In this document: piece by piece, positions 30,778 to 42,188 of the stretch
Position numbering within the stretch: the first letter of the stretch is position 1
Layout of the letters: each line of letters opens with the position of its first letter
DNA from: a gamma proteobacterium symbiont of Ctena orbiculata
Lineage (GTDB): Bacteria; Pseudomonadota; Gammaproteobacteria; Chromatiales; Chromatiaceae
DNA: 64,000 nt
Direction of reading: 5' to 3'
Assembly: GCA_003094535.1 (NCBI GenBank)
Contig: NATV01000116.1
Location: 1 to 64,000 of the forward strand
Notes under the pieces: generated by a model
The model's database searches: none
Seen by the model: the letters and a program-made list of their open reading frames with translations, nothing else
Told to the model about the DNA's origin: nothing
Position numbers and translations under genes: made by a program

Positions 30778-31347
30778 ATGATGGTTTCTTTACAGACCCC
30801 GATATGTGACTTTGGCGCGCCGGCCCCCGATTTTCTGCTGCCCGGTGTCGATGGCCGTGATTGGTCCTTGCAGCAGTGCGCAGGGGAACGCGGCCTGTTG
30901 GTGATGTTCATCTGCAATCACTGCCCCTATGTCAAGGCTGTACAACAGCGTATTGTGCGGGATACCAAAGAGTTAGCACTGTTGGGTATCAATTCGGTGG
31001 CAATCATGTCCAACGATCCCGCGGAATACGAGGAGGACTCGTTCGAGAATATGAAGCGGGTTTCCGAGCGGATGGGCTTTCCCTTTCCCTACCTGTTTGA
31101 CGAGAGCCAGGCCGTTGCCAAGTCCTACGGTGCCGTCTGTACGCCCGACTTCTTCGGTTACAATGCCGCGCTGGAGCTGCAGTATCGTGGCCGTCTCGAT
31201 GAGAGCCGCAAGGAGACCGCCCCGGGCAGTGTACGGCGGGATCTGTTCGAGGCGATGAAACAGGTAGCGGAAAGCGGCCACGGACCCAGTGAACAGATAC
31301 CCAGCATGGGCTGCTCCATTAAGTGGAGACAGGAGCCAACTGCTTGA
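30778..31347 (+). CDS. Thioredoxin-fold / AhpC-TSA family protein
   Basis: The 189-residue protein has a peroxiredoxin-like thioredoxin fold. The N-terminal GAPAPDFLLPGVDG and the FICNHCPYVKAVQQRI segment, with CNHC in place of the thioredoxin CGPC, place it in the bacterial 'thioredoxin family protein' group found with AhpC/TSA domains. No signal peptide is seen, so a cytoplasmic disulfide or peroxide role is likely; the substrate is unknown. I use ATG 30778 with AAAGGGA upstream; the track start at 30730 adds no conserved residues. Confidence 0.85.
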   Translation: MMVSLQTPICDFGAPAPDFLLPGVDGRDWSLQQCAGERGLLVMFICNHCPYVKAVQQRIVRDTKELALLGINSVAIMSNDPAEYEEDSFENMKRVSERMGFPFPYLFDESQAVAKSYGAVCTPDFFGYNAALELQYRGRLDESRKETAPGSVRRDLFEAMKQVAESGHGPSEQIPSMGCSIKWRQEPTA

Positions 31348-31632
31348 TATTGTAAGGTTTATTAGGATATTAGGGTTTTTTCATCAAGCCAGCTTATTGC
31401 CCTGTAAAGTTAGCTGCTTTGCCGGGACCCTGGGCTTGGGTCAGAATAGCTGACCTTTGTCCGTGCGGATATCGGCTGTGCAATGGGGGCCAGATTCCCG
31501 GTTCGCTGTGAAATATCAATGCGAAGGGGTGCCGAAAAGGGGTTTATTGATAACGAATTCAGTGGCTTGCCACGCAATAACTTTTTATCCGACAGATACA
31601 AATTACTAACCAATTCTAATCAGGAGGGGTCA
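31348..31632. other. Non-coding gap before transketolase
   Basis: This 285-base stretch is AT-rich at both ends. The tkt frame is open across its 3' half (track start 31483) but the translation there is not transketolase-like. I see no convincing promoter, terminator or RNA. Confidence 0.4.
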
Positions 31633-33621
31633 ATGTCCTCACGAAGAGAACTCGCCAATGCCATTCGTGCCCTGAGTATGGATGCAGTGCAGAAAGCCAA
31701 TTCAGGCCATCCGGGTGCGCCCATGGGTATGGCGGATATCGCAGAGGTTCTGTGGAACAACCATATGAAACACAATCCGGCGAATCCGGACTGGGCTGAT
31801 CGCGACCGCTTTGTTCTCTCCAACGGTCATGGTTCGATGCTCATCTACTCACTGCTGCACCTGACCGGCTATGAGTTGGGTATCGACGATCTGAAATCCT
31901 TTCGTCAGCTCCACTCCAAGACCCCGGGCCACCCGGAGTATGGGTATGCCCCGGGTGTCGAGACGACCACCGGACCTCTCGGACAGGGCATAACCAATGC
32001 GGTTGGCATGGCCCTGGCAGAGAAGACCCTCGCGGCACAGTTCAACAAACCGGGTCATGAAATCGTCGATCACAAGACCTATGTCTTTCTCGGTGACGGC
32101 TGCATGATGGAGGGTATCTCCCATGAGGCCTGTTCCCTGGCGGGCACCCTGGGGCTGGGTAAACTGATCGCCTTCTGGGATGACAACGGCATCTCGATCG
32201 ACGGCGAGACCGAGGGTTGGTTTACCGACGATACACCCGGCCGTTTCGAGTCTTACGGCTGGCACGTGATCCGCGATGTGGACGGCCATGACGCGGATGC
32301 CATCGATCGGGCGATCGAGGAGGCCAAATCGACCAGCAGCAAGCCGTCGCTGATCTGCTGCAAGACCACCATCGGCTTCGGTTCACCGAACCTGGCGGGC
32401 AGCCACGACTGCCATGGCGCTCCCCTGGGGGCCGACGAGATCGTCGCCACCCGTGAACAGCTGGGTTGGTCCCATGATGCCTTTGTGGTGCCCGATGAGA
32501 TCTATGCGGCCTGGGATGCGAAGGCTGCAGGCGCCAGTGCCGAGAGTGAATGGAATGAGCGCTTTGCCTCTTATGAGGAGGTCCATCAGGGGCTTGCCGC
32601 GGAATTTAAACGGCGCATGGAGGGGGGGCTTCCTGCTAACTGGGCCGAGGAGACCGCCAAGTACATCGCCGAGGTGAACGGCAAGGCCGAATCGCCGGCA
32701 ACCCGCAAGGCTTCACAAAACGCCCTCAACGGCTATGGACCCCTGCTGCCCGAGTTCCTCGGCGGTTCCGCCGATCTGTCGCCCTCCAACCTGACCGCCT
32801 GGTCCGGATCGAGTCCGATCAATGATGGCAACGCCGACGGTAACTACCTCTCCTATGGTGTGCGTGAATTCGGCATGTCCGCAATCATGAATGGTATCGC
32901 GCTTCACGGCGGTTTCATCCCCTATGGCGGTACCTTCTTGATGTTTTCCGAGTATGCCCGCAACGCATTGCGCATGGCGGCACTGATGAAGCTGCGCTCG
33001 ATCTTCGTTTATACCCACGACTCTGTCGGTCTGGGTGAGGACGGCCCGACCCATCAGCCTATCGAACAGATTCCGACCCTGCGCATGATCCCGAACATGG
33101 ATGTATGGCGTCCCTGTGACGGGGTTGAGACCGCTGTCGCCTGGAAGGCTGCCGTGGAGAAGAGTGACGGCCCCACCTCCCTGGTGTTCTCCCGCCAGGG
33201 TCTCGCCCATCAGGAGCGGAGCGATGAACAGATTGCCAATATCGAGAAAGGCGGGTACGTGATCAAGGATTGCGCCGGGACCCCAGATGCCATCGTTATC
33301 GCCACCGGTTCCGAGGTGGGTATCGCAATCCAGGGTGCCGCCGACTCCGGTAAAAATGTGCGCGTGGTTTCAATGCCGAATACCAAGGTCTTCGATGAGC
33401 AGGACGCGGCATACAAGGAATCGGTGCTGCCCGCGAATGTCACCGCCCGGGTTGCCGTGGAGGCCGCTGTCGCCGACGGCTGGTACAAATATGTCGGCAT
33501 CAACGGCAAGGTGATCGGCATCAACCGCTTTGGTGAGTCTGCGCCGGCAGGTGAGCTGTTCAAGGAGTTCGGCTTTACCGCAGAGAACGTGGCGGCGGCC
33601 ATCGACGAGGTTTCTGCCTGA
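31633..33621 (+). CDS. tkt: Transketolase
   Basis: Transketolase moves two-carbon units between sugar phosphates in the Calvin cycle and pentose phosphate pathway. The N-terminal [19 protein letters not shown] block, the thiamine diphosphate motif [18 protein letters not shown], and the pyrimidine-domain [18 protein letters not shown] block are clear. ATG 31633 follows a strong CAGGAGGGG and gives 662 residues, almost equal to E. coli TktA. It begins a five-gene carbon-metabolism series (tkt, gap, pgk, pyk, fba) similar to cbb gene orders of autotrophs. Confidence 0.96.
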   Translation: MSSRRELANAIRALSMDAVQKANSGHPGAPMGMADIAEVLWNNHMKHNPANPDWADRDRFVLSNGHGSMLIYSLLHLTGYELGIDDLKSFRQLHSKTPGHPEYGYAPGVETTTGPLGQGITNAVGMALAEKTLAAQFNKPGHEIVDHKTYVFLGDGCMMEGISHEACSLAGTLGLGKLIAFWDDNGISIDGETEGWFTDDTPGRFESYGWHVIRDVDGHDADAIDRAIEEAKSTSSKPSLICCKTTIGFGSPNLAGSHDCHGAPLGADEIVATREQLGWSHDAFVVPDEIYAAWDAKAAGASAESEWNERFASYEEVHQGLAAEFKRRMEGGLPANWAEETAKYIAEVNGKAESPATRKASQNALNGYGPLLPEFLGGSADLSPSNLTAWSGSSPINDGNADGNYLSYGVREFGMSAIMNGIALHGGFIPYGGTFLMFSEYARNALRMAALMKLRSIFVYTHDSVGLGEDGPTHQPIEQIPTLRMIPNMDVWRPCDGVETAVAWKAAVEKSDGPTSLVFSRQGLAHQERSDEQIANIEKGGYVIKDCAGTPDAIVIATGSEVGIAIQGAADSGKNVRVVSMPNTKVFDEQDAAYKESVLPANVTARVAVEAAVADGWYKYVGINGKVIGINRFGESAPAGELFKEFGFTAENVAAAIDEVSA

Positions 33622-33624
33622 TAA

Positions 33625-34710
<1,086 letters not shown>

Positions 34711-34718
34711 GACTGGCA

Positions 34719-34751
34719 CACCATGGGGCGGTCAAACACCGCCCCATGGTG
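34719..34751 (+). promoter_or_regulatory. Strong intercistronic hairpin between gap and pgk
   Basis: A perfect 14-bp stem (CACCATGGGGCGGT with its complement) encloses the loop CAAAC, starting nine bases after the gap stop. No T run follows, so it is more likely an mRNA-stabilising or processing hairpin than a full terminator; some termination is possible. Confidence 0.7.
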
Positions 34752-34760
34752 CAGTGCGGC

Positions 34761-34833
34761 GAATTTTGAACTATGAATTTACCTGCTTTCAATGCGGTGA
34801 CTCGCCACGTCATGAGTTCATAATTCAAAATTC
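34761..34833. repeat. AT-rich inverted repeat element, copy 2
   Basis: GAATTTTGAACTATGAA (34761-34777) is complementary to TTCATAATTCAAAATTC (34817-34833) at 16 of 17 positions, around a 39-base centre that itself contains a small GC hairpin. The words match those of the element in the metK-ahcY gap. Confidence 0.5.
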
Positions 34834-34868
34834 ACACTGAAAAATTAGAATCGACCTAGGAGTTCCTA

Positions 34869-36050
34869 ATGTCTTTCATCAAGTTGACCGACCTCGACCT
34901 CGCCGGCAGGCGAGTCCTGATTCGCGCTGACCTCAATGTTCCCGTCAAAGACGGCAAAGTCACGTCGGATGCCCGAATTACCGCCTCCATGCCCACAATC
35001 GAGCACTGTGTCAAGGCGGGGGCCAGGGTACAGGTGATGTCTCATCGCGGTCGTCCCACGGAGGGTGAGGTGGATGCCGAGAACTCCATGCAGCCGATTG
35101 CCGATGACATGAGCGCCAAACTCGGTAACACGGTCCGTCTGGTCAAGGATTATCTGCAGAACGCCCCCGAGGTGGCGGAAGGCGAGGTGGTGTTGTTCGA
35201 GAACGTCCGCTTCAACAGCGGTGAGAAGAAAGACAATGAGGAGCTGGCTAAGAACTATGCCGCCCTCTGCGATATCTTCGTCATGGATGCCTTCGGCACC
35301 GCCCATCGCGCCCAGGCCTCTACCCATGGTGCCGGCAAGTTCGCGCCGACGGCCTGCGCCGGCCTGTTGCTGGCCGACGAGTTGGATAATCTCGCCAAGG
35401 CCCTGGCGAATCCCGCGCGGCCGATGGTGGCGATCGTGGGTGGTTCCAAGGTTTCAACCAAGTTGACCGTACTCGAGGCACTCTCCGAGAAGGTGGATCA
35501 ACTGGTGGTGGGTGGCGGTATCGCCAACACCTTCCTCAAGGCAACGGGCCACAACGTGGGAAAATCGCTCTGCGAAGACGATCTGGTACCCACCGCCCAG
35601 GCGTTGATCGAAAAGATGAAGGCGCGGGGCGCGAATATCCCCATTGCCACCGATGTTGTGGTCGGCAAGAACTTCGCGGAAGATGAGCCTGCGGTGCTGA
35701 AGACCGCCGCTGATGTTGCCGACGACGAGATGATTTTCGATATCGGACCGGACAGCGCCAATGAGTTGGCTGAGATCATCAAGAAGGCCGGCACCATTGT
35801 CTGGAATGGCCCGGTGGGGGTTTTCGAATTCGATCAGTTTGGTGAGGGTACCAAGACCGTATCCATGGCCATTGCCGAATCGGCTGGCTTCTCCCTCGCC
35901 GGCGGCGGCGACACCATCGCCGCGATCCAAAAGTATGATATCTATGACAAGGTTTCCTACATCTCCACCGCGGGCGGTGCCTTTCTCGAGTACCTGGAAG
36001 GCAAAACCCTGCCCGCGGTGGCCATGCTTGAGGCCCGTGCAGCTGAGTAA
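34869..36050 (+). CDS. pgk: Phosphoglycerate kinase
   Basis: Pgk interconverts 3-phosphoglycerate and 1,3-bisphosphoglycerate with ATP. The N-terminal [16 protein letters not shown] block binds substrate, SHRGRPTEG follows, and the C-terminal [12 protein letters not shown] region closes the nucleotide site. The 393-residue length is typical. CCTAGGAG precedes the ATG at 34869. A rho-independent terminator follows. Confidence 0.97.
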   Translation: MSFIKLTDLDLAGRRVLIRADLNVPVKDGKVTSDARITASMPTIEHCVKAGARVQVMSHRGRPTEGEVDAENSMQPIADDMSAKLGNTVRLVKDYLQNAPEVAEGEVVLFENVRFNSGEKKDNEELAKNYAALCDIFVMDAFGTAHRAQASTHGAGKFAPTACAGLLLADELDNLAKALANPARPMVAIVGGSKVSTKLTVLEALSEKVDQLVVGGGIANTFLKATGHNVGKSLCEDDLVPTAQALIEKMKARGANIPIATDVVVGKNFAEDEPAVLKTAADVADDEMIFDIGPDSANELAEIIKKAGTIVWNGPVGVFEFDQFGEGTKTVSMAIAESAGFSLAGGGDTIAAIQKYDIYDKVSYISTAGGAFLEYLEGKTLPAVAMLEARAAE

Positions 36051-36067
36051 GATAGAGAATCGATCAT

Positions 36068-36094
36068 GGCTGAGCAGGGGCTCAGCCGGTTTTT
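36068..36094 (+). terminator. Rho-independent terminator after pgk
   Basis: The perfect 8-bp stem GGCTGAGC/GCTCAGCC with loop AGGG is followed by GG and TTTTT, 18 bases after the pgk stop and 29 bases before pyk. It may attenuate transcription into pyk. Confidence 0.75.
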
Positions 36095-36122
36095 CATGGG
36101 TTAAGCATCTAGCTGGATCTGT

Positions 36123-37616
36123 ATGCCAAGACGAACAAAAATTGTAGCAACCCTGGGGCCGGCAACGGATGATCCCAAGGTACTGGATAAGATTATCCAC
36201 GCCGGGGCGGATGTGGTTCGCCTCAATCTTTCTCATGATCATCACGACTCCCAGCGCCAGCGGGCCGACAGAATACGCAATCGTGCCCGTGCCTGTGGAC
36301 GGCAGATTGGTGTCTTGGCCGATCTGCAGGGGCCGAAAATCAGAATCGGCCGCTTCACAACAGGCGCCATCGATCTCAACGAGGACGATAGCTTTATCCT
36401 CGATGCCGGCTGTGCCCTGGATGCGGGTGACCAGCAACGGGTCGGTCTCACCTATCCGCAACTGGCAGAGGATGTCAGCCGTGGCGATACCCTGTTGCTG
36501 GACGATGGGGCAATCGTGCTTTGGGTCTCCGAAGTCGAGGGCAGGGAGGTTCGCTGCAAGGTGGTCGTCGGCGGCAAGCTCTCCAACAACAAGGGTATCA
36601 ACAAACAGGGTGGCGGACTTTCCGCTCCGGCGTTGACCGAGAAGGATCGGGAGGATATCAAGTTCGCCGCCGAGATCGACGTCGACTATCTCGCGGTCTC
36701 CTTTGTACGCAATGGCGAAGATGTGGTAGAGGCGCGCCGTCTGCTGGAGGAGGCGGGAGGCCAGGGCGGCATCATCGCCAAGATAGAGCGTGCCGAGGCA
36801 CTGGACTGCATCGAGGAGATCATCCAGGCCTCCGATGCCATCATGGTGGCCCGTGGCGACCTCGGGGTCGAGATCGGAGACGCGGAGCTCCCCGCGGTAC
36901 AGAAAGAGCTGATCAAGACCGCGCGGGAGATGAACTGCGTGGTTATCACGGCGACCCAGATGATGCAGTCGATGATCGAGAATCCGATTCCCACCCGGGC
37001 CGAGGTGTTCGATGTGGCGAACGCTGTGATGGATGGAACCGACGCGGTGATGCTCTCAGCCGAGACGTCGATCGGTAAATATCCTCACAAGGTGATAGAG
37101 ACCATGGACCGGGTCTGCGTCGAGGCGGAAAAACACCAGTCCGCAAGGCGTTCGCATCATCGGCTCGACAGCGTCTTTGGCCGTGTCGATGAAGCAATTG
37201 CCATGGCCACCATGTATACTGCCAATCACTTGGGGGTGAAGGGAATTGCCGCCTTGACCGAATCGGGTTCCACGGTGAAATGGATGTCGCGAATCAGCTC
37301 CGGAATCCCAATCTACGCCCTTACGCGCCACGTTCGCACAAGACGCAAGGTGACCCTGTTTCGCGGGGTCTATCCGGTGAGTTTCGATGTCGCCAGCACC
37401 AACGTTGACAAGGTCAACGAAGAGGTGATCGACGAGTTGCTGCGGCGCGGCGAAGTTCGTGAGAACGACTTGGTGATCATCACCAAGGGTGACCGCTCCG
37501 GGGTGGAGGGTCAGACCAATATCATGAAAGTGATGCGCGTCGGCGAGCATGTGCTCGCTGACGAACAAGATGGATGGGTGAAGCCGACACAAGTGCTCCC
37601 CGAAGAATTGAAATGA
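36123..37616 (+). CDS. pyk: Pyruvate kinase
   Basis: Pyruvate kinase makes pyruvate and ATP from phosphoenolpyruvate. The N-terminal [10 protein letters not shown]-type start (here [16 protein letters not shown]), the [11 protein letters not shown] block, the catalytic [16 protein letters not shown] and [11 protein letters not shown] blocks, and [13 protein letters not shown] are all present in 497 residues. No strong ribosome site is seen before ATG 36123. It is a catabolic gene inside an otherwise Calvin-cycle-compatible series, which is common in cbb-type clusters. Confidence 0.96.
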   Translation: MPRRTKIVATLGPATDDPKVLDKIIHAGADVVRLNLSHDHHDSQRQRADRIRNRARACGRQIGVLADLQGPKIRIGRFTTGAIDLNEDDSFILDAGCALDAGDQQRVGLTYPQLAEDVSRGDTLLLDDGAIVLWVSEVEGREVRCKVVVGGKLSNNKGINKQGGGLSAPALTEKDREDIKFAAEIDVDYLAVSFVRNGEDVVEARRLLEEAGGQGGIIAKIERAEALDCIEEIIQASDAIMVARGDLGVEIGDAELPAVQKELIKTAREMNCVVITATQMMQSMIENPIPTRAEVFDVANAVMDGTDAVMLSAETSIGKYPHKVIETMDRVCVEAEKHQSARRSHHRLDSVFGRVDEAIAMATMYTANHLGVKGIAALTESGSTVKWMSRISSGIPIYALTRHVRTRRKVTLFRGVYPVSFDVASTNVDKVNEEVIDELLRRGEVRENDLVIITKGDRSGVEGQTNIMKVMRVGEHVLADEQDGWVKPTQVLPEELK

Positions 37617-37644
37617 CTATAGACACAAAACCAAGGAGGCTATC

Positions 37645-38709
37645 ATGGCCCTGATATCCCTGCGCCAACTTCTCGATCATGCCGCGGAAAACGGCTACGG
37701 TCTGCCGGCGTTCAATGTCAACAACATGGAGCAGGTGCATGCCATCATGCAGGCTGCGGATGCAGCCAAAAGCCCGGTCATCCTGCAGGGCTCCGCCGGG
37801 GCTCGCTCTTACGCGGGTGAGCCTTTCCTGCGCCATCTGATCATCGCCGCGACCGAGATGTATCCGCAGATCCCGGTCTGCATGCACCAGGATCACGGAA
37901 CATCCCCGTCCGTCTGCCTGCGCTCCATCCAGTCGGGCTTCTCTTCCGTGATGATGGACGGCTCATTGATGACCGACGGCAAGACCCCCTCATCCTATGA
38001 CTACAATGTGGATGTGACCAAGACCGTAGTTGATATGGCGCACTCGGGTGGTGTATCGGTAGAGGGTGAGTTGGGTTGTCTCGGTTCCCTGGAGACCGGA
38101 CAGGCCGGTGAAGAGGATGGCATTGGCGCCGAGGGCACCCTCGACCACAGCCAGCTGCTGACCGATCCCGACGAAGCCGCCGATTTCGTCAAGAAGACCG
38201 GTGTGGATGCCCTGGCCATCGCCATCGGGACCTCCCATGGTGCCTATAAGTTCACCCGTCCGCCGACCGGCGACATCCTCGCCATCGACCGGGTGAAAGA
38301 GATCCATGCCCGTATTCCGGATACCCACCTGGTAATGCACGGTTCTTCGTCGGTGCCCCAGGATTGGCTGGCGGTCATCAATGAATATGGCGGAGACATG
38401 GGTGAGACCTACGGCGTTCCCGTGGAGGAGATTGTCGAAGGCATCAAGCATGGTGTGCGCAAGGTCAACATCGACACCGACCTGCGGATGGCTTCCACCG
38501 GCTCGATCCGTAAGCACCTGCATGACAACAAGTCCAACTTCGATCCTCGCAAGTTCCTCAAAGAGGCGACCAAGGCGATGTCGGATATCTGTAAGGCCCG
38601 CTATGAGGCCTTCGGTTCTGCAGGGATGGCGGAAAAGATCACCCCGGTCTCCCTGGAAGGCATGCAGAAACGCTACGAGAGCGGTGAACTCGATCCAAAG
38701 GTGAACTGA
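37645..38709 (+). CDS. fba: Class II fructose-bisphosphate aldolase (Calvin-cycle type)
   Basis: This zinc-dependent aldolase joins glyceraldehyde 3-phosphate and dihydroxyacetone phosphate, and may also act on sedoheptulose bisphosphate. The [30 protein letters not shown] block carries the zinc His and catalytic Asp, and [10 protein letters not shown] and [11 protein letters not shown] follow. The 354-residue form fits the CbbA-like subgroup. A perfect AAGGAGG site precedes ATG 37645, and a bidirectional terminator follows. Confidence 0.96.
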   Translation: MALISLRQLLDHAAENGYGLPAFNVNNMEQVHAIMQAADAAKSPVILQGSAGARSYAGEPFLRHLIIAATEMYPQIPVCMHQDHGTSPSVCLRSIQSGFSSVMMDGSLMTDGKTPSSYDYNVDVTKTVVDMAHSGGVSVEGELGCLGSLETGQAGEEDGIGAEGTLDHSQLLTDPDEAADFVKKTGVDALAIAIGTSHGAYKFTRPPTGDILAIDRVKEIHARIPDTHLVMHGSSSVPQDWLAVINEYGGDMGETYGVPVEEIVEGIKHGVRKVNIDTDLRMASTGSIRKHLHDNKSNFDPRKFLKEATKAMSDICKARYEAFGSAGMAEKITPVSLEGMQKRYESGELDPKVN

Positions 38710-38725
38710 TTCTGCTGCGACACAG

Positions 38726-38757
38726 ATGAAAAAGGGGGCCTAAGCCCCCTTTTTTTA
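38726..38757. terminator. Bidirectional terminator between fba and glutaredoxin gene
   Basis: The stem AAGGGGGC/GCCCCCTT with loop CTAA is preceded by a run of A and followed by seven T. It can end transcription of fba on the plus strand and of the convergent glutaredoxin gene on the minus strand. Confidence 0.9.
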
Positions 38758-38785
38758 TGACGGCTGCCAATCCCGGTACCGATCT

Positions 38786-39049
38786 CTACAGCAGGCCCTC
38801 CTTCTCCAGGGCTGTTTTGAGCTGGTTGGGATTGAAGCCAACGAATTTCTCCTCGCCGATGACAATCAGCGGCACGCTCTGTCCTCCAATCTCAAAAAAT
38901 TTCTTCTGCATTTTCCCAGGCTTACCGACATTGAAGTCAAGGAAAGGAATTTTATTCCTTTTTAACCACCGCTTCAGATGTTGGCAATGTGGGCACCTTA
39001 GGGTGGTGTAGATAACCACCCGGGCTGTTTTTATATTAACTGCAGACAT
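38786..39049 (-). CDS. Glutaredoxin-family protein
   Basis: The 87-residue product is a compact thioredoxin fold with the active site TLRCPHCQHLKRWL, a CPHC dithiol motif, and the cis-proline segment GGQSVPLIVIG followed by KFVGFNPNQL. It should be a cytoplasmic thiol-disulfide exchange protein. The frame is open to an ATG at 39121, which would add 24 residues; I prefer 39049 because the shorter product matches the domain, although its ribosome site is weak and 39121 has AGGTGA close by. Confidence 0.8.
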   Translation of the reverse strand: MSAVNIKTARVVIYTTLRCPHCQHLKRWLKRNKIPFLDFNVGKPGKMQKKFFEIGGQSVPLIVIGEEKFVGFNPNQLKTALEKEGLL

Positions 39050-39185
39050 AGAAGACAAAGCTTTATACCACAACTGCTGAATCTGATGGTTCGTACTCAA
39101 GTTTATATCAGGAGAAAACATTCACCTGTTAATATTGCAGCGGCACGATAGCAGAAAATCTGAAGTTCAAGGCGAATCAAATTCA

Positions 39186-40106
39186 TCAACCTGCGCGGTC
39201 TTTGCCAGCGTGCCAATCACCAGTCAATCTCTTTTCCGCCTCTTGATATTTTTCCGCCGTTTTATCAATTACCTCCTGGGGCAGTTCAGGACCGGGCGGT
39301 CGCTTGTCCCAGTCCAGTGTCTCCAGATAGTCACGCACGAACTGTTTATCGAAACTGGGGGGACTGCATCCGGGACGATATGAACTCGCAGGCCAAAAAC
39401 GTGATGAATCGGGCGTCAGCACCTCATCGATGAGTTGGATCCTGCCTTCGCCATCCAAGCCGAATTCAAATTTCGTGTCTGCAATGATAATACCCTTTTC
39501 AAGGGCGTAGTGCGCGGCCTGTCGATAAATAGCAAGACTTATGTCTCGAACCTGAATGGCGATCTCTTCACCCAGCAGTGCCTTTGCCTGTTCAAAGCTG
39601 ATATTGACATCGTGATCGCCCACCTCCGCTTTGGTCGAAGGCGTGAAAATGGGCTCAGGCAATCTGGCGGCCTGCTGTAACCCCCCGGGCAGGGGAATCC
39701 CGCATACGCTTCCTGTCTGTTGATACTCTTTCCAACCGGACCCTATTAGGTAGCCTCTGACTATCGCCTCCACCGGCAGGGGCTTGAGTTTGCGTACCAC
39801 AATCCAGCGGTCTCCCAGGATTTCGCGCTGTCGCGGGTCTGTTACAATCTCCTCGAGGGGGATGTCCGCGAGGTGGTTGGGGACGATATCGCGGGTGCGG
39901 TCGAACCAGAAGTTCGCCACCCTGGTCAGCACTTCCCCCTTTCCGGGTATGGGTTGCGGCATAACCACGTCGAAGGCGGAGAGTCGGTCGGTGGTGACAA
40001 TCAGCAGATGGCTATCATCCACTTCGTAGATATCGCGAACCTTGCCTCTGTTGAGCAACTTCAGATTCAGATCAGATTCAAACAGCGTGGTGCTGGCTTT
40101 ATTCAT
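39186..40106 (-). CDS. purC: Phosphoribosylaminoimidazole-succinocarboxamide synthase PurC
   Basis: PurC (SAICAR synthetase) joins aspartate to CAIR in purine synthesis. The [28 protein letters not shown] block near the N-terminus and the [14 protein letters not shown] and IADTKFEFG segments identify it. The product is about 306 residues, which places it in the longer, yeast-like subgroup and not the 237-residue E. coli form. I start at ATG 40106; the track start at 40121 is TTG. Neither has a good ribosome site. The gene is alone on the minus strand. Confidence 0.94.
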   Translation of the reverse strand: MNKASTTLFESDLNLKLLNRGKVRDIYEVDDSHLLIVTTDRLSAFDVVMPQPIPGKGEVLTRVANFWFDRTRDIVPNHLADIPLEEIVTDPRQREILGDRWIVVRKLKPLPVEAIVRGYLIGSGWKEYQQTGSVCGIPLPGGLQQAARLPEPIFTPSTKAEVGDHDVNISFEQAKALLGEEIAIQVRDISLAIYRQAAHYALEKGIIIADTKFEFGLDGEGRIQLIDEVLTPDSSRFWPASSYRPGCSPPSFDKQFVRDYLETLDWDKRPPGPELPQEVIDKTAEKYQEAEKRLTGDWHAGKDRAG

Positions 40107-40278
40107 ATCGCGGACCGACAATGCAAAAATGTCATTATACCCAATGCGCTGATATGCCCTAGATAAAAATGTCTATTGCAACCGACGGCCGGATTTGGAT
40201 GCGGTAGGATCTTGTTGTCATCAATACCGATACAAGCTGGCAAATGACGTACATCCATCATCTGACAAGGTAGCTTCC

Positions 40279-40716
40279 GTGAACGACCAAAACGACTATC
40301 TGCAAGCCTTCAATGGGAGTTTTACCTCAACCCTGAGGTGGCATCAGTTGGACGCTTTGTGGCAGACCCTGAAACAGGATGCCGATGCTGGCTGGTACAT
40401 CTACGCCATAGGTGAGCCGCCTCCAACCTCGAGTGCCGATGCCGGGATGGTGTTGAAATTTATCGACGGCATCGACCAGCTGCTGCGGGATGAACATGAC
40501 GAGGACTATTGCGGCATCGTCTACGCCGACAATCTCGCGCAGCCCGGTTTCATCAAGATCTACGATCCCAACAATCTCGGTGTCTCCTGCGGCTATAGCG
40601 ATAATCCACCGCTGCCGGGCTGGGTGCTGAGCAAGCTCGCCCCGGTCGACCTCCCTGCGGTGGTGGCGCCGAAAAATCGCAAGCGGTGGTGGCAGGCGTT
40701 GTGGCGTAAACCCTGA
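40279..40716 (+). CDS. Conserved hypothetical protein
   Basis: I do not know a function for this 145-residue protein. It has no signal peptide or membrane segment. A central HDEDYCGIVYAD segment followed by PGFIKIYDPNNLGVSCG and PLPGWVLSKL looks well structured, and I recall similar proteins in other gammaproteobacteria without assigned roles. GTG 40279 has AAGG eight bases upstream; the track start at 40195 includes a non-conserved leader. It is divergent from purC. Confidence 0.75.
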   Translation: MNDQNDYLQAFNGSFTSTLRWHQLDALWQTLKQDADAGWYIYAIGEPPPTSSADAGMVLKFIDGIDQLLRDEHDEDYCGIVYADNLAQPGFIKIYDPNNLGVSCGYSDNPPLPGWVLSKLAPVDLPAVVAPKNRKRWWQALWRKP

Positions 40717-40791
40717 AGAGAATCGGGATTTATTCGGTTGAATCGTGCTATCCTCTATTACCAAGTTATTTTGTAGGGAATTGGGTGGATT

Positions 40792-41211
40792 ATGACGACA
40801 ACCGATCACGGCACCGCAAGTAACGACTTGAGCGACCGACTCGCCATTACGCGAGGCGTGATGAACATGTTCGAAAGCTGGGGGCTGCAAGCAGAAGAGA
40901 TCATGGCGCTGCTGGATATGCAGGGCAAGGCGCGTCATCTATCCCAGTATCGCTACAACAAGCCGCTGCCGGACAGCCCCGATATCATGCGGCGGGTGGA
41001 GTATCTGGTACGCATTGATGATGCCCTGCGCACCACCTATCCGACCAACCCAAACATGGGTAAGCGCTGGCTTCGTCAACGCAACCACAAGTTCAACAGG
41101 CACAGCCCGCTATCGATGATGATCGGTGACGGGGAGCAGGGAATGATCTACGTGCTCTCCAGACTCGACTGTACCTTCGCTTGGGATCAGAGCGGCTCTA
41201 CACCCTGTTGA
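40792..41211 (+). CDS. Xre/MbcA/ParS toxin-binding domain protein (orphan antitoxin-like)
   Basis: The 139-residue protein ends with a domain like the C-terminal toxin-binding domain of Xre/MbcA/ParS antitoxins, including the WLRQRNHKFNRHSPLSMMIGDGEQGM segment. The N-terminal part could be a degenerate helix-turn-helix (ITRGVMNMFESWGLQAEEIMALL). Such antitoxins normally neutralise RES-domain toxins, but no RES-like gene is adjacent: the neighbours are a conserved hypothetical and an MBL-fold hydrolase. It may therefore be a stand-alone regulator. Confidence 0.75.
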   Translation: MTTTDHGTASNDLSDRLAITRGVMNMFESWGLQAEEIMALLDMQGKARHLSQYRYNKPLPDSPDIMRRVEYLVRIDDALRTTYPTNPNMGKRWLRQRNHKFNRHSPLSMMIGDGEQGMIYVLSRLDCTFAWDQSGSTPC

Positions 41212-41219
41212 TGGATGGA

Positions 41220-42179
41220 CTAGGCCTGCTCCAACCTCGTGAGCCAGGCATCCAAACCTTGGGCATCCAGGGTAAGATCCATCGACATCAGCTCATCAAT
41301 CGTCTCCGCTTCAAGACGGCAGCCATGTGCCTCCAGTCCCTGCATCATCCACGCATTCAGGCGGGCGCGAATCTCTGCGACACGTTGCGGTCCGGGTGCA
41401 GCGCTGGATGCGCGGGCGATGGCGGCAAAATCCTCTATACCTTGGCTTAATTTATTCGCCATCTCCAGTGGATTGCCGATTTCACCATAGTGGGTAAGGT
41501 AGATGCGTTGCGGGGAAAAGGCGGTCAACTTCCGCAGCGTGGCCAGCCACGTCTCGGGATCGAATTGTGTGGGCGTCGTCGGTGGCATGATGAATTGGCC
41601 ATTCTCGTTGTCGAACTCTCGATAGGAGAGACCGAAGGTGTCACCCGTGAAAAACGCCTGGCTCTCGGCGTCGTAGACACAGAAGTGGTGCCGGGCATGA
41701 CCGGGTGTGTCGAGGATGAGCAGTTCCCGCTCCCCGAATCTGATGCATGTCTGATCGGGAGCTTCTATGACACGGGTCTCGTCAACGGGAACCAGCCTGC
41801 CGAACTGCTTTTCGAATTCCGCTTCGCCGTAGACAGCCGTGGCGCCCGCTATCAACTTCGACGGGTCGATCATGTGCTTGGCGCCGTAGGGGTGAATCAC
41901 CAGAGATGCGTGAGGCAGCCTGCGCATCAGTTCACCGCTGCCACCGGCATGATCAAGATGGACATGGGTGGGTATCACATATTTCACCTGGGATGGGGCG
42001 ATCCCCTTCGCCTCCAGGAGATCCAGTAAATGGGGGACGCTATGGCTGGTGCCGGTATCGATAAATACGGCTTCTCCTTCTGACTCCACAAGGTAACAGG
42101 CCGCCAGCCCGGGGCGTTGATAATGGGTGTCGATACAGGTTATCCGGTTCGCATACTCAATCGTGTCGAGATTCGGCAT
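41220..42179 (-). CDS. MBL-fold metallo-hydrolase
   Basis: The 319-residue protein has the metallo-beta-lactamase fold: THVHLDHAGG gives the HxHxDH metal motif near residue 71, DTPGHARHH the next histidine, and FFTGDTFG and YLTHYGEIG the remaining metal positions. No signal peptide is seen. A C-terminal helical extension of about 80 residues follows. The substrate cannot be deduced; thioesterase-like or glyoxalase-like hydrolysis is possible. Its stop faces the preceding gene with an eight-base gap. Confidence 0.85.
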   Translation of the reverse strand: MPNLDTIEYANRITCIDTHYQRPGLAACYLVESEGEAVFIDTGTSHSVPHLLDLLEAKGIAPSQVKYVIPTHVHLDHAGGSGELMRRLPHASLVIHPYGAKHMIDPSKLIAGATAVYGEAEFEKQFGRLVPVDETRVIEAPDQTCIRFGERELLILDTPGHARHHFCVYDAESQAFFTGDTFGLSYREFDNENGQFIMPPTTPTQFDPETWLATLRKLTAFSPQRIYLTHYGEIGNPLEMANKLSQGIEDFAAIARASSAAPGPQRVAEIRARLNAWMMQGLEAHGCRLEAETIDELMSMDLTLDAQGLDAWLTRLEQA

Positions 42180-42188
42180 CTTTGTTAT

